From Micavibrio sp. UBA1672 (GTDB lineage: Bacteria; Pseudomonadota; Alphaproteobacteria; Micavibrionales; Micavibrionaceae): a stretch of 21,242 nt of DNA. The translations under genes were made by a program, and so were the position numbers. Each line of letters starts with the position of its first letter. The stretch's first letter is position 1. Below the pieces are notes generated by a model, which was given only the letters and a program-made list of their open reading frames with translations, had not been told where the DNA came from and searched no databases. Shown piece by piece: positions 12,659 through 21,242 of the stretch. The stretch spans positions 1 through 21,242 of the forward strand of contig DCKO01000045.1 in assembly GCA_002320665.1 (NCBI GenBank). The letters are read 5' to 3'.

Positions 12659-14418
12659 GATTTTTTGCCCTGCATAGAAAAGTTATCAGAATACAAGGCG
12701 ATCAAAGTACGTCTTTGGGGATGATGCGCGAAAGGCTTATGCTTTTGGCATGTGTTTTTGCAGTTTTATTTCTGGTTATTGCTGTGCGTATTTTTGATCT
12801 TGGGTTCTCTCAGGGCTATCTTATCCATCATGGGCAGCTTGCCGAAACTGATATTGTGACTGGGGGTGGTGACGAAATTGTCCGGCGCGGTTATATATAT
12901 GACCGTAACGGGGTTTTGTTAGCTACAAGTATCAAAGTGCCTGCTTTATTTGCTGATCCGTCTTTGATCTTGGAGCCGGAAATTGTCGCATCAGAGCTAG
13001 GTGAGATTTTCCCTGATCTGGATGTGGCTGAGGCTGCCGAGGCTATGCGCGGGAATAATGAATATACGCCTTTGGTCCGTCCCGTAAGCCCCGAGCAACA
13101 AGCTAGAGTATTGGAGCTGGGGCAGCCCGGTCTTGGTTTTGAGTATAAGTATAATCGCGTCTATCCGAATGGGGATTTGGTCTCGCATATTGTTGGTTAT
13201 GCTGGAACTGATGGTCATGGTATGGCTGGTGCGGAGTTGGGGCAAGATGAGGTTTTGTATAAAGGTGAGAATGTTTATTTATCCTTGGATGTCAGGTTGC
13301 AGCATGCTTTGAGACGTGAGTTATCGGCTGCGATTAATGAGTTTAAGGCCATTGGGGCTGCGGGTGCGGTGTTGGATATAGAAACAGGCGAAATTCTGGC
13401 GAGTGTATCTCTGCCGGATTTTGATCCGAATTTCCTGTCGCACTATAAAGGTGAAAAAGATGACAGCAAGAAATTCAACCGTATGACCCAAGGGGTTTAT
13501 GAGCTTGGTTCTGTGTTTAAGGTGTTTTCGATAGCGGCGTATCTTGATTTGAAAAGCAGTAGTCTGGCGCGGGAATTTGATGTGCGTGAGCCTTTAAAGA
13601 TCGGGCGTTTTCGTATCAAAGATTATCATCCCAAAAAACGGGATTTAAGTATTCCTGAAATCTTTATTCATTCCTCTAATATTGGTACGGCCTTGATGGC
13701 AGAAGATTTGGGTGCGGATAACCTGAAAGGGTTTTACAAGGATTTAGGGTTGATGAACCGTCTTGTTACCGATATTGCGGGATCAGCTATTCCTGATTTA
13801 CCGGATAAGTGGAGCAGGGCAGCTCTTTTGACGGTGTCTTACGGGCACGGGATTTCGGTTTCGCCGTTACAGGTTTTGGCTGCATTTTCGAGCGTGGTGA
13901 ATGATGGTCTGGTGGTTAAGCCCAGTTTTATGAGAGGCGGCGCACAGGATGAGGAAGATGTTGTTCGCCTTGTCTCTAAGAGTACATCTGAAAAAACACG
14001 TAAGATGCTAAGGCTCAATGCGCTATATGGGTCGGCGATGAGTGCTGAAGTGTCTGGCTTTTATGTTGGCGGGAAAACAGGTACAGCGAATAAAAGCGGT
14101 GTTGGCGGCTACAGGAAAGATGCCCGCATTTCAACATTTGTTGGTGCGTTTCCCATGCATGATCCGAAATACGCGATGATTATTACTGTTGATGAGCCAA
14201 GGGGGCATCAAGGTACATATGGCTATGCGACGGCTGGTTGGGTTTCTGCGCCAGTCTTTGCGCGCATGGTTAAGTCTATGGCTGTGATTTTGGGTATACA
14301 GCCCGATGAAAATCCTGTGGCTAAACAATATAGCCGTGATCTTGAGAAATTTCTTCATCCTGATGATTTGAAGAAGAAAAAGCCTGTACAAAGGAAGCCT
14401 CGTCTTGTCTCTTACTAA
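12655..14418 (+). CDS. ftsI: Septal peptidoglycan transpeptidase FtsI (PBP3)
   Basis: FtsI cross-links septal peptidoglycan with FtsW. The 587 residues contain a short cytoplasmic tail, a membrane helix at about 28-48, the pedestal domain (RRGYIYDRNGVLLATS, GYAGTDGHGMAGAE) and the transpeptidase domain. The active-site motifs are S286-VFK, SSN in IHSSNIGTAL and K474-TG in GGKTGTANKS. No PASTA domain is seen. It overlaps ftsL by 4 bp, and its last 14 bp overlap murE. Confidence 0.97.
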   Translation: MRFFALHRKVIRIQGDQSTSLGMMRERLMLLACVFAVLFLVIAVRIFDLGFSQGYLIHHGQLAETDIVTGGGDEIVRRGYIYDRNGVLLATSIKVPALFADPSLILEPEIVASELGEIFPDLDVAEAAEAMRGNNEYTPLVRPVSPEQQARVLELGQPGLGFEYKYNRVYPNGDLVSHIVGYAGTDGHGMAGAELGQDEVLYKGENVYLSLDVRLQHALRRELSAAINEFKAIGAAGAVLDIETGEILASVSLPDFDPNFLSHYKGEKDDSKKFNRMTQGVYELGSVFKVFSIAAYLDLKSSSLAREFDVREPLKIGRFRIKDYHPKKRDLSIPEIFIHSSNIGTALMAEDLGADNLKGFYKDLGLMNRLVTDIAGSAIPDLPDKWSRAALLTVSYGHGISVSPLQVLAAFSSVVNDGLVVKPSFMRGGAQDEEDVVRLVSKSTSEKTRKMLRLNALYGSAMSAEVSGFYVGGKTGTANKSGVGGYRKDARISTFVGAFPMHDPKYAMIITVDEPRGHQGTYGYATAGWVSAPVFARMVKSMAVILGIQPDENPVAKQYSRDLEKFLHPDDLKKKKPVQRKPRLVSY

Positions 14419-15871
14419 TGCGTATCTAAGCCTAGAGGAATTTGACGTATCTTCCGTGAAAGGGGTTGTTCATGATAGTCGCCAAGTGCAGCCCGGTTTT
14501 TTGTTTGTAGCGCTTTCAGGGGAAGAGCATGACGGGCGGGATTATATTGATCGAGCAATTGAAAACGGCGCTTCTGCGATTTTAGTCGAGCAGGGTTATC
14601 AACAAAACCATGATGGATGCGTGGTTTTTGTTTGTGATAATAACCCGAGAAAAGCGCTGAGCTTTATTTTATCGCAATTTTATCAGGATCAACCCGAGCA
14701 TATTGTGGCTGTGACGGGGACAAATGGCAAAAGCTCGGTTGTGCATTTTTTGCGGCAGATATGGCATGCTTTGGGATGTAAGGCTGTTAGCCTAGGTACG
14801 CTCGGCGTAGATGGTGATACATCCTTGCAGATAGACGGTTCAATGACGACGCCTGATCCTGTGGTTATGTATAGACTTCTAAGAGATTTAAAGCGTGATG
14901 ATGTTGATTATTTGGCAATGGAGGCCTCAAGCCATGGGTTGGATCAGTGCCGCCTTGATGGTGTGCGTGTTGGTGTGGCTGCCTTTACAAGCTTTTCGCA
15001 AGATCATCTGGATTATCATAAAGATCAGGATGCATATTTCAAAGCCAAGGCGCGTTTATTTTCTGATGAAATTATGCAAGAGGGTGTGGCGGTTTTGAAT
15101 GCGGATGTGCCGGAATATGGATTTCTTGCTGAAAGGGCTGAGCAATCAGGGCATCGTGTCTGGTCTTATGGTTATAAGGGGGAAGATTGTAAAATTCGCA
15201 ATGTGTATCCGTTGATTGATGGCCAGTATGTAGAAATCGAGATTTTCGGTAGGGTATATGAAATACAATTATCTTTGATTGGTGGGTTTCAGGCGATGAA
15301 TATTTGCTGCGCGGTGCTTTGCGCTGTGGCGGACGGTGCGGATGTTGAAAAAATTATAGCGTGTTTATCAGATATAGAAGCGGTTTCCGGCCGGATGGAG
15401 GGTGTGAGAGGCAGCAAGGAGCAGCCTTTTGCCGCTTATGTTGATTATGCGCATACACCTCAGGCGCTGGAAGTGGCGTTGCAGGCGTTAAGGCCTCATG
15501 TGAAGGGGGATATTCTTTGCATCTTTGGCTGTGGTGGTGATCGCGATCAGGTTAAGCGTCCTTTGATGGGGCGAGCTGTTTATGAGAATGCCGATATTGT
15601 TATTATCACAGATGACAACCCCAGAAGCGAAGCGCCGGAAGTGATTAGGGCACAAATTCGCGCAGGTATCCCCGAAGATGCACAAAATATTCACATGATT
15701 GACGGGCGCAAGGATGCGATTGAATTTGCAATCTCAAAAGCAAAGGAGGGGGATGCAATTTTGCTAGCTGGCAAGGGGCATGAAAATCAACAAATTTTTA
15801 AAAACCACGTCGAAACTTTTAATGATGTGGAAGAGTTGCAAAAAGCTATCACTCGAGTAGGTACTTTCTGA
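14405..15871 (+). CDS. murE: UDP-MurNAc-L-Ala-D-Glu:meso-diaminopimelate ligase
   Basis: MurE adds the third residue of the stem peptide in the cytoplasm. The 488-residue length is normal, with all three Mur ligase domains: the N-terminal HDSRQVQPGFLFVAL, the P-loop VTGTNGKSS (Lys109), AMEASSHGLDQ, and C-terminal IFGCGGDRDQVKRPLMG. D404-NPR is the signature for choosing meso-diaminopimelate, so the wall should be of DAP type. The start is a TTG inside the end of ftsI, supported by AAGGAAG (14391-14397) seven bases upstream. Next comes a small MurF-C-like gene 46 bp away instead of murF. Confidence 0.96.
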   Translation: MSLTNAYLSLEEFDVSSVKGVVHDSRQVQPGFLFVALSGEEHDGRDYIDRAIENGASAILVEQGYQQNHDGCVVFVCDNNPRKALSFILSQFYQDQPEHIVAVTGTNGKSSVVHFLRQIWHALGCKAVSLGTLGVDGDTSLQIDGSMTTPDPVVMYRLLRDLKRDDVDYLAMEASSHGLDQCRLDGVRVGVAAFTSFSQDHLDYHKDQDAYFKAKARLFSDEIMQEGVAVLNADVPEYGFLAERAEQSGHRVWSYGYKGEDCKIRNVYPLIDGQYVEIEIFGRVYEIQLSLIGGFQAMNICCAVLCAVADGADVEKIIACLSDIEAVSGRMEGVRGSKEQPFAAYVDYAHTPQALEVALQALRPHVKGDILCIFGCGGDRDQVKRPLMGRAVYENADIVIITDDNPRSEAPEVIRAQIRAGIPEDAQNIHMIDGRKDAIEFAISKAKEGDAILLAGKGHENQQIFKNHVETFNDVEELQKAITRVGTF

Positions 15872-15917
15872 GTTAATCACGTTAATATGAGTTCACTTAA
15901 GGAGTTAAAAAATAACA

Positions 15918-16376
15918 ATGATTCAAAATAACCGCTATTATTGGTCTCACTTCAAAATGCAAAATGTAACAGTCAGCGTTAAGCCGAAGCAAAAAACACA
16001 AGGTGTTGTTTTTCGTGTTATCAATATGATTGATATTGGTAATGGTCGTCAGACGGTTGTTTTGGAATCCGTGGATTATCCCGAGCCGTCTGCCGCGAAG
16101 AGCAGTAATGATGGATTTACAGTGCCTTTCAGAATGGGAGAGCTTGACTTTGTGTATGCTTCAAGGCAAAACCCTTCTCTTTGTGATTATCGCCATCTGA
16201 TTTCCTGTGTCTATCCAGATGCAAAAATAGAGGAGATCGTGCCTGAGGTGCTCGCACCCGGTGATTTGCTGGTCTTCAAGCAAAATAAAGCAGATGGATC
16301 GATTAAAATGGCGGGTGCAATGCGTGTCGTATGCCCGAAAAGTAGTTTTGTAAAAAGAGCTGGATATGCTTTATAA
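15918..16376 (+). CDS. MurF C-terminal-domain-like protein in the murF position; catalytic core absent
   Basis: This 152-residue ORF lies exactly where murF is expected, between murE and mraY. By eye it fits the C-terminal domain of MurF over about 110 residues. GRQTVVLE (residues 43-50) sits where MurF has GRRIAVLGDMLELG, GELDFVYASRQ (74-84) where it has its IDxVxxxG strand, and LAPGDLLVFKQNKADGS (112-128) where it has L-x-GD-x-x-L-V-K-G-S. Key residues have drifted: the GDMLELG and KGS motifs are lost. There is no P-loop and no N-terminal or central ligase domain, and only 46 bp separate it from an intact murE, so the missing part is absent rather than frameshifted. AAGGAG at 15899-15904 lies a rather long 13 bases before the ATG. 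It overlaps mraY by 11 bp. It looks like a maintained gene rather than decay. The MurF link is inferred; its function is unknown. Confidence 0.8.
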   Translation: MIQNNRYYWSHFKMQNVTVSVKPKQKTQGVVFRVINMIDIGNGRQTVVLESVDYPEPSAAKSSNDGFTVPFRMGELDFVYASRQNPSLCDYRHLISCVYPDAKIEEIVPEVLAPGDLLVFKQNKADGSIKMAGAMRVVCPKSSFVKRAGYAL

Positions 16377-17451
16377 TCTTTTAACACCGTATGCTGATCA
16401 AATTATATTTTTTAACCTGTTCAGGTATATAACGTTCCGCACGGGATGTGCGATTATGACCTCTTTGGTTATATGTTTTCTGATTGCGCCTTCTATGATC
16501 CGTTGGCTAAAGGCCAAGCAAAAAGAGGGGCAACCCATCCGCGAATTAGGACCGGAAGAGCATTTTAAAAAGGCCGGTACGCCGACTATGGGTGGCCTGA
16601 TGGTTCTGATTTCGGTTGTGATTTCAACATTGCTTTGGGCGGACTTAAGTAATGTTTTTGTCTGGGTCGCGCTAATGGTTATGGTTGGCTATGGTGCGAT
16701 AGGTTTTGCAGATGATTATTTGAAGCTTACCAAGCGTAATACAAAAGGTTTGTCAGGAAAGCTAAAGCTTGTTGCGCAATTTGGCATTGGTATTGCGGCA
16801 ACTTTGTTGATCATGGATAATATGCCGCCAGAGCTGAGTACTCATGTGGCTATGCCGGTTTTTAAAGACTTTTTTATAAATCTGGGCTGGTTCTTCCTGC
16901 CGTGGTCTTTGATTGTTATGGTCGGGGCATCTAATGCTGTGAATTTGACAGATGGACTTGATGGACTTGCAATTGTGCCTGTGGCGATTGCCGCTGCGTG
17001 TTTTGGGCTGATTAGCTATCTGGTCGGGCGTGTTGATTACTCGGCATATTTGCATATCCCGCATGTACCCGGTACGGCGGAGCTTGCGATTTTATGTGGC
17101 GCGCTGATTGGAGGAGCTATGGGCTTCCTTTGGTATAATGCGCCGCCTGCTGCGATCTTTATGGGGGATACAGGATCCTTGGCAATGGGCGGTTTTTTGG
17201 GTGCTGTGTCTGTGATGACCAAGCATGAAATTGTGTTGGCTATTGTTGGCGGGCTTTTTGTTCTTGAAACCGTATCTGTAATAGTGCAGGTGGCTTCGTT
17301 TAAACTGACGGGTAAGCGGGTCTTTGCTATGGCGCCACTGCATCATCATTTCGAGAAAAAGGGATGGTCCGAGCCGACTGTTGTTATCCGCTTTTGGATT
17401 ATTGCGGTTATTTTAGCTTTGATTGGACTTGCCACGCTTAAACTGAGATAA
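16366..17451 (+). CDS. mraY: Phospho-N-acetylmuramoyl-pentapeptide-transferase MraY
   Basis: MraY transfers phospho-MurNAc-pentapeptide to undecaprenyl phosphate, making lipid I at the inner membrane. The 361-residue protein has about ten membrane helices. Catalytic and binding motifs are intact: FADDYLK (Asp116/Asp117), NLTDGLDGLA (Asp196/Asp199), the GDTGSLAMGG loop and the H326-H-H cluster in PLHHHFEKKGW. The cytoplasmic GTPTMGG segment is also present. The ATG overlaps the preceding ORF by 11 bp. Its normal substrate carries the D-Ala-D-Ala that MurF adds, which makes the missing murF notable. Confidence 0.98.
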   Translation: MLYNLLTPYADQIIFFNLFRYITFRTGCAIMTSLVICFLIAPSMIRWLKAKQKEGQPIRELGPEEHFKKAGTPTMGGLMVLISVVISTLLWADLSNVFVWVALMVMVGYGAIGFADDYLKLTKRNTKGLSGKLKLVAQFGIGIAATLLIMDNMPPELSTHVAMPVFKDFFINLGWFFLPWSLIVMVGASNAVNLTDGLDGLAIVPVAIAAACFGLISYLVGRVDYSAYLHIPHVPGTAELAILCGALIGGAMGFLWYNAPPAAIFMGDTGSLAMGGFLGAVSVMTKHEIVLAIVGGLFVLETVSVIVQVASFKLTGKRVFAMAPLHHHFEKKGWSEPTVVIRFWIIAVILALIGLATLKLR

Positions 17452-17491
17452 TGTTACCCGCGAATCCGGTAAAATTATCTAATGAGGGTTT

Positions 17492-18907
17492 ATGATTGAC
17501 GCATCAGAGTATCTCCAGAATCTAGAAAAAAAGTCATTTCTTGTTTTTGGTTTAGGGAAAAGCTCCACAGCCGTTGTTAAAGTCTTAAAAAAGGCGGGGG
17601 CTACTCTTTATGCTGGTGATGACAGTGAGGACGTAACCGAAGAATTTATCAAAAAGCATGATGTAAAGGCCTATGATCCTGAAACGCAGGATTGGAGTGG
17701 TATTCACGCGCTTATCCTAAGTCCCGGTGTGCCGCTGACCGATCCAGAGCCTCATGATGTTGTTAAGGCTGCGCAAGAGGCAGGCGTAGACGTTATCTGT
17801 GATATTGAATTGTTTTTCAGGATCGCTCCGAAATGCACCACAATCGGGGTTACGGGAACGAATGGTAAATCCACGACGGCTAGCCTGACCCATCATTTGC
17901 TTGAAAAATGTGGTAAGAATTCTGTTTTGGCAGGGAATATTGGTCATCCTATTTTTGCGCTAAATAAACCTAAAAAAGATCAGGTTATTGTGGTTGAGTT
18001 ATCTTCCTTCCAGATTGATCTGATGCCTAGATTTAGGCCTGATATTTCTGTGCTGACGAATATTACGCCGGATCATCTGGACCGTCATGGCACAATCGAG
18101 AATTATGCTGATGTAAAGGCACGGATATTTGAGCCGTTAGCGGATCATGAAAAATTCTATGGTGTTATTTGCACTGATGATGAATATGGCCGAAAAATTT
18201 ATGATAAGGCTAAAGATACAGATCGTGAGATCATAGAGGTTTCAACCCTTAAGGCGCTTTCAAATGGTGTTTATGTTCAAGAGGATCATTTATGCGAAGC
18301 CAAAACGGGACAAGATGTGCTGGATGTCGGTGATATTTCTGGTATTCCTGCGCTGAAAGGTGTTCATAACCATCAAAATGCGGCGTGTGCTTATGCCGCT
18401 GTACGTTTTTTGGATGTCTCATCGGCTGATATTTTCGGCGCGATGCAAAGTTTTCCAGGGCTGGAGCACAGGCAGTTTCTAACACGTACCATTAATGGCG
18501 TGGCTTATGTGAATGATAGTAAGGCTACGAATGCGGGGGCGTCAGCTATGGCGCTAGGGTGCCGGAATAATATTTACTGGATTGTCGGCGGGCGTAAGAA
18601 AAAGACTGGCCTTGAAGGGTTAGAGCCATATTTCAAGCGCGTTAAGCATGCTTTCTTAATCGGGGAATCTATGGATGAATTTGCAGATTGGCTTGATAAT
18701 CATGGGGTGGATTATTCACGGTCTATGACTATGGAGAATGCTGTTGTGGCGGCGCATGAGATGGCACAGGAAAATAGAGGGCAGCCCGGTGGTGGTGTGG
18801 TTCTATTATCTCCGGCTTGTGCTTCCTTTGATCAGTTTAGCTCTTTTGAAGATCGGGGCGATGTGTTTACGAAGCTGGTTCAGGATTTGCCGGAGGAAAA
18901 TGTTTAG
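17492..18907 (+). CDS. murD: UDP-MurNAc-L-alanine:D-glutamate ligase MurD
   Basis: MurD adds D-Glu to UDP-MurNAc-L-Ala. The 471 residues show the N-terminal UDP-binding domain (FLVFGLGKSSTAVV, ILSPGVPLTDPEPHDV), the P-loop GTNGKST (Lys126), the VELSSFQID and TNITPDHLDRHGTIENYADVK segments, and the C-terminal FPGLEHRQ, NDSKATNAGAS and LLSPACASFDQFSSFEDRG motifs. A GAGGG at about 17484-17488 supports the ATG start. It lies 40 bp after mraY and its stop overlaps the ftsW GTG by one base. Confidence 0.98.
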   Translation: MIDASEYLQNLEKKSFLVFGLGKSSTAVVKVLKKAGATLYAGDDSEDVTEEFIKKHDVKAYDPETQDWSGIHALILSPGVPLTDPEPHDVVKAAQEAGVDVICDIELFFRIAPKCTTIGVTGTNGKSTTASLTHHLLEKCGKNSVLAGNIGHPIFALNKPKKDQVIVVELSSFQIDLMPRFRPDISVLTNITPDHLDRHGTIENYADVKARIFEPLADHEKFYGVICTDDEYGRKIYDKAKDTDREIIEVSTLKALSNGVYVQEDHLCEAKTGQDVLDVGDISGIPALKGVHNHQNAACAYAAVRFLDVSSADIFGAMQSFPGLEHRQFLTRTINGVAYVNDSKATNAGASAMALGCRNNIYWIVGGRKKKTGLEGLEPYFKRVKHAFLIGESMDEFADWLDNHGVDYSRSMTMENAVVAAHEMAQENRGQPGGGVVLLSPACASFDQFSSFEDRGDVFTKLVQDLPEENV

Positions 18908-20133
18908 TGGAAAAACAATATTCGCCAACGCCATTATCACGGACTGACCGCTCTGTTTTGGGGCAGTGGTGGTGGACGGTCGATCGTGTGATGTTGCTAC
19001 TGGTTTTAATCCTTTCGCTGTTTAGTGTGGCTATGATCGCAACGGCTAGTCCCGCCGTAGCGGAGCGTATTGGCCTATCGGATTATCATTTCTTGGTGCG
19101 CCATGTGTTTTTTTTAGCCATAGCGCTGGGATTTGTTGTTGGGCTTTCCTTTTTGCAGCCTAAGCAGATTATCCGTGTTTTCTCGGTTTTCTTTATTTTG
19201 ATCGTTGTTGCTATGGTTCTTGTTCTGATTTTTGGACAGGAAATCAAGGGCGCGCAAAGATGGTTGCATGTTTTCGGGTTATCCATTCAGCCCAGCGAAT
19301 TTGTGAAGCCGTCTTTTGCGGTGATTGCGGCATGGTTGATTGCCAAACAACAGGACTCTATGGCTATGAATGCAAATGGTGAAGCTACTTTTCAAGGCTT
19401 CAATATTGCTGTGTTGCTTTATATTTCGTTAGTAGCTTTATTGCTTATGCAACCTGATCTGGGGATGACGGTTGTGGTGACCTTGATCTTTGCAGTGCAG
19501 GTTTTCCTTGCAGGCTTAAGGTTCAGATATCTTGCCATATTGGGTGTGGTCGGCGCTGGTGGTTTGGGGCTGGCTTATCTGGGGCTTGATCATGTGCGCA
19601 GTCGTATCAATCGTTTTTTGGACCCGTCCAGCGGGGATAATGAGCAAGTTGAGCGCTCTTTGGAGTCTTTTCGTAATGGCGGATTATTTGGTGCTGGGCC
19701 GGGGCAAGGCGAAGAAAAGTTGCTTTTGCCCGATGCGCATGCCGACTTTATATTCTCGGTTCTAGCCGAAGAAATGGGCGCGGTTTCTGCGGTCCTTATC
19801 GTCTGTCTTTTTACCTTCATTCTGATCCGCGGCATCAAGCGCGTTATGGATAGCGGGGATGTCTTTGTTATTCTTGCTGTGGGCGGGTTGCTGACTATGT
19901 TTGGCATGCAGGCCTTGGTTCATATGGGATCAAGTGTTAGTTTGTTGCCTGCAAAAGGTATGACATTGCCCTTTATCAGTTATGGCGGGTCGGCTTTGTT
20001 AAGTATGTCTATGGCGTTTGGAATCATTCTGGCCTTGACGCGCTCGAAAAATCGGCCTTCTATTGCAAAACATGGCCTGCGGATGAAACGGCGAAGATCA
20101 TCAGATCATGAAGAAATGGTGCAGGCGGAATAA
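18907..20133 (+). CDS. ftsW: Septal peptidoglycan glycosyltransferase FtsW
   Basis: FtsW is the SEDS polymerase that joins lipid II units at the septum with FtsI. The 408-residue protein has about ten membrane helices and the family motifs IKGAQRWLHVFGLSIQPSEFVKP, LMQPDLGMTVVV, GGLFGAGPGQGEEKLLLPDAHADFIFSVLAEEMG and LLPAKGMTLPFISYGGSALLSM. It starts with GTG, overlapping the murD TAG by one base (TAGTG). The GGAGG at 18892-18896, ten bases upstream, supports that start. Confidence 0.97.
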   Translation: MEKQYSPTPLSRTDRSVLGQWWWTVDRVMLLLVLILSLFSVAMIATASPAVAERIGLSDYHFLVRHVFFLAIALGFVVGLSFLQPKQIIRVFSVFFILIVVAMVLVLIFGQEIKGAQRWLHVFGLSIQPSEFVKPSFAVIAAWLIAKQQDSMAMNANGEATFQGFNIAVLLYISLVALLLMQPDLGMTVVVTLIFAVQVFLAGLRFRYLAILGVVGAGGLGLAYLGLDHVRSRINRFLDPSSGDNEQVERSLESFRNGGLFGAGPGQGEEKLLLPDAHADFIFSVLAEEMGAVSAVLIVCLFTFILIRGIKRVMDSGDVFVILAVGGLLTMFGMQALVHMGSSVSLLPAKGMTLPFISYGGSALLSMSMAFGIILALTRSKNRPSIAKHGLRMKRRRSSDHEEMVQAE

Positions 20134-20134
20134 A

Positions 20135-21242
20135 ATGAGTGAAATAAAGAAAAAAGAGCCTTTTATTTTAATCAGCAGTGGTGGCACTGGTGGGCATATG
20201 TCTCCCGCGAGCGCTTTGGTAAGCGATTTGCAATCTCGGGGTTACCGTGTGGGGCTAGCGACTGATAAAAGGGGCCTTAAATATAAAGGCATGTTTGAGG
20301 ATATCCCGACCTATACTGTGCATTCCGGCACAGCTGGTAGAGGTGTTCTTGGTAAAATCAAGGGCTTGTTCTTTTTGGTTTTCGGTATTTTGCAAGCTAT
20401 AAGTTTGCTTTTGCGGTTGAAGCCTGATCTTGTTGTTGGTTTTGGAGGCTATCCTTCTGTTCCGGCCGTGTTAGTGGCGCAATATATGCGCATACCTACT
20501 GTGCTTCATGAGCAAAATGCTATTATTGGTAAGGCCAATGACTTTCTTGCCCGCAAAGCAGAGAGAATTGCGCTTTCCTTACCCGGTACTAAGGGGCTAG
20601 ATGCTAGTGAGCAATATCGATCTGTTGTCACTGGCAACCCTATTCGCCCTGAAGTAGGGGCTTTGTTTACAAAACCTTATCCGGCGTTTTCCCAAGATGG
20701 CGAGCTTCGTATCCTTGTGATGGGTGGCTCGCTGGGGGCTTCGGTCTTTAGTGATGTTATCCCGAGGGCGCTGGCGCAATTATCATCAGATCATAAGAAG
20801 CGTTTGAATATTACACAGCAATGTCGTGTGGAGGATCTGGATTCTGCAAGGCTGATTTATGAGGAAGCGGGGATCAAGGCCTCGCTTTCAACCTTTATTG
20901 ATGATGTGGCTGGCGCGCTGGCAGAAGCGCATTTGGTGATTGGACGTTCCGGTGCCTCGACTGTGGCAGAAATTACAGCGGCCGGACGGCCAGCGATCTT
21001 TGTACCATATCCGCATCACAAGGATCAGCAGCAGAAAATGAATGCGGATGCCGTCGCGGACCATGGTGGGGCATGGGTGATGACCGAGCAAGGATTTACA
21101 CAAGATGCCTTGCTCGCGCAAATTGAAATGTTCTTGCAAAATCCCGAGAGTTTGTTTAGAGCTGCAGAGAAATCACGGGAACTGGCCAAGCCGGATGCGG
21201 CTAGGAAATTAGGAAATCTGGTGACCGCGGTAGTAAGCGGTT
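20135..21242 (+). CDS. murG: UDP-GlcNAc:lipid I GlcNAc transferase MurG (3' end outside window)
   Basis: MurG adds GlcNAc to lipid I to make lipid II on the inner face of the membrane. The reading frame starts with ATG one base after the ftsW stop and stays open to the window end (369 full codons). That is about full length for the family, so only the last residues are probably missing. Signatures are the N-terminal SGGTGGHMSPA (residues 15-25), VVGFGGYPSVPAV, HEQNAIIGKAN, VTGNPIRPEV, GGSLGASVFSD, IGRSGASTVAEI and PYPHHKDQQQKMNA. The usual next genes, murC and murB, would lie beyond the window. Confidence 0.95.
   Translation, partial: MSEIKKKEPFILISSGGTGGHMSPASALVSDLQSRGYRVGLATDKRGLKYKGMFEDIPTYTVHSGTAGRGVLGKIKGLFFLVFGILQAISLLLRLKPDLVVGFGGYPSVPAVLVAQYMRIPTVLHEQNAIIGKANDFLARKAERIALSLPGTKGLDASEQYRSVVTGNPIRPEVGALFTKPYPAFSQDGELRILVMGGSLGASVFSDVIPRALAQLSSDHKKRLNITQQCRVEDLDSARLIYEEAGIKASLSTFIDDVAGALAEAHLVIGRSGASTVAEITAAGRPAIFVPYPHHKDQQQKMNADAVADHGGAWVMTEQGFTQDALLAQIEMFLQNPESLFRAAEKSRELAKPDAARKLGNLVTAVVSG

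Noticed and set aside
15872..15917. Frameshifted remnant of the missing murF N-terminal and central domains
   Set aside because: Only 46 bp separate murE from the next ORF, far too short to hold the missing domains in any frame.

Overview
The window looks like a chromosomal segment of an alphaproteobacterium. The evidence is the division/cell-wall (dcw) gene order and protein style, the two-subunit glycine decarboxylase, class A RNase P RNA, and GTCATTCCC-type palindromic intergenic repeats. A Micavibrionales-like or related low-GC lineage would fit, but the sequence alone does not settle this. Base composition is moderate in the genes, with AT-rich islands at about 7.15-8.0 kb and 10.25-10.83 kb.

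Layout. (1) 1-5928: an unknown small acidic protein closed by a strong terminator, then an exported DUF4919-like protein and the glycine cleavage genes gcvT, gcvH, gcvPA and gcvPB. An unrelated small membrane-anchored protein gene sits between gcvPA and gcvPB with only 3-4 bp on either side. (2) 5940-7108: secE-nusG, flanked by two inverted copies of a double-hairpin repeat; nusG is not followed by the usual rplK. (3) 7159-9808: an AT-rich minus-strand membrane protein gene of unknown function, a 460-bp intergenic stretch holding an orphan promoter, a palindromic repeat and a short tandem repeat, an msrA with two plausible translation starts, and a peptidoglycan amidase. (4) 9839-10231: rnpB, with a promoter overlapping the end of the amidase gene. 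(5) 10275-10436: a minus-strand 29-residue membrane peptide gene with its own terminator, too short for ordinary gene finding. (6) 10763-21242: the dcw cluster mraZ-rsmH-ftsL-ftsI-murE-[murF position]-mraY-murD-ftsW-murG, running off the window end inside or near the end of murG. A run of NCCCA boxes at exact 10-bp spacing in front of mraZ looks like the MraZ operator.

How it works together. The gcv genes encode the T, H and two P subunits that split glycine and feed one-carbon units to tetrahydrofolate. The dcw cluster encodes lipid I/II synthesis (MurE, MraY, MurD, MurG) and the septal synthase (FtsW, FtsI, FtsL), with MraZ as probable autoregulator and RsmH as 16S rRNA methyltransferase.

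The most striking observation is at the murF position. Instead of a ligase of about 450 residues there is a 152-residue ORF that resembles only the C-terminal domain of MurF. It keeps a ribosome binding site and an 11-bp overlap with mraY but has no ATP-binding core. Either MurF is encoded elsewhere and this is a retained, repurposed domain, or the pathway is unusual here.
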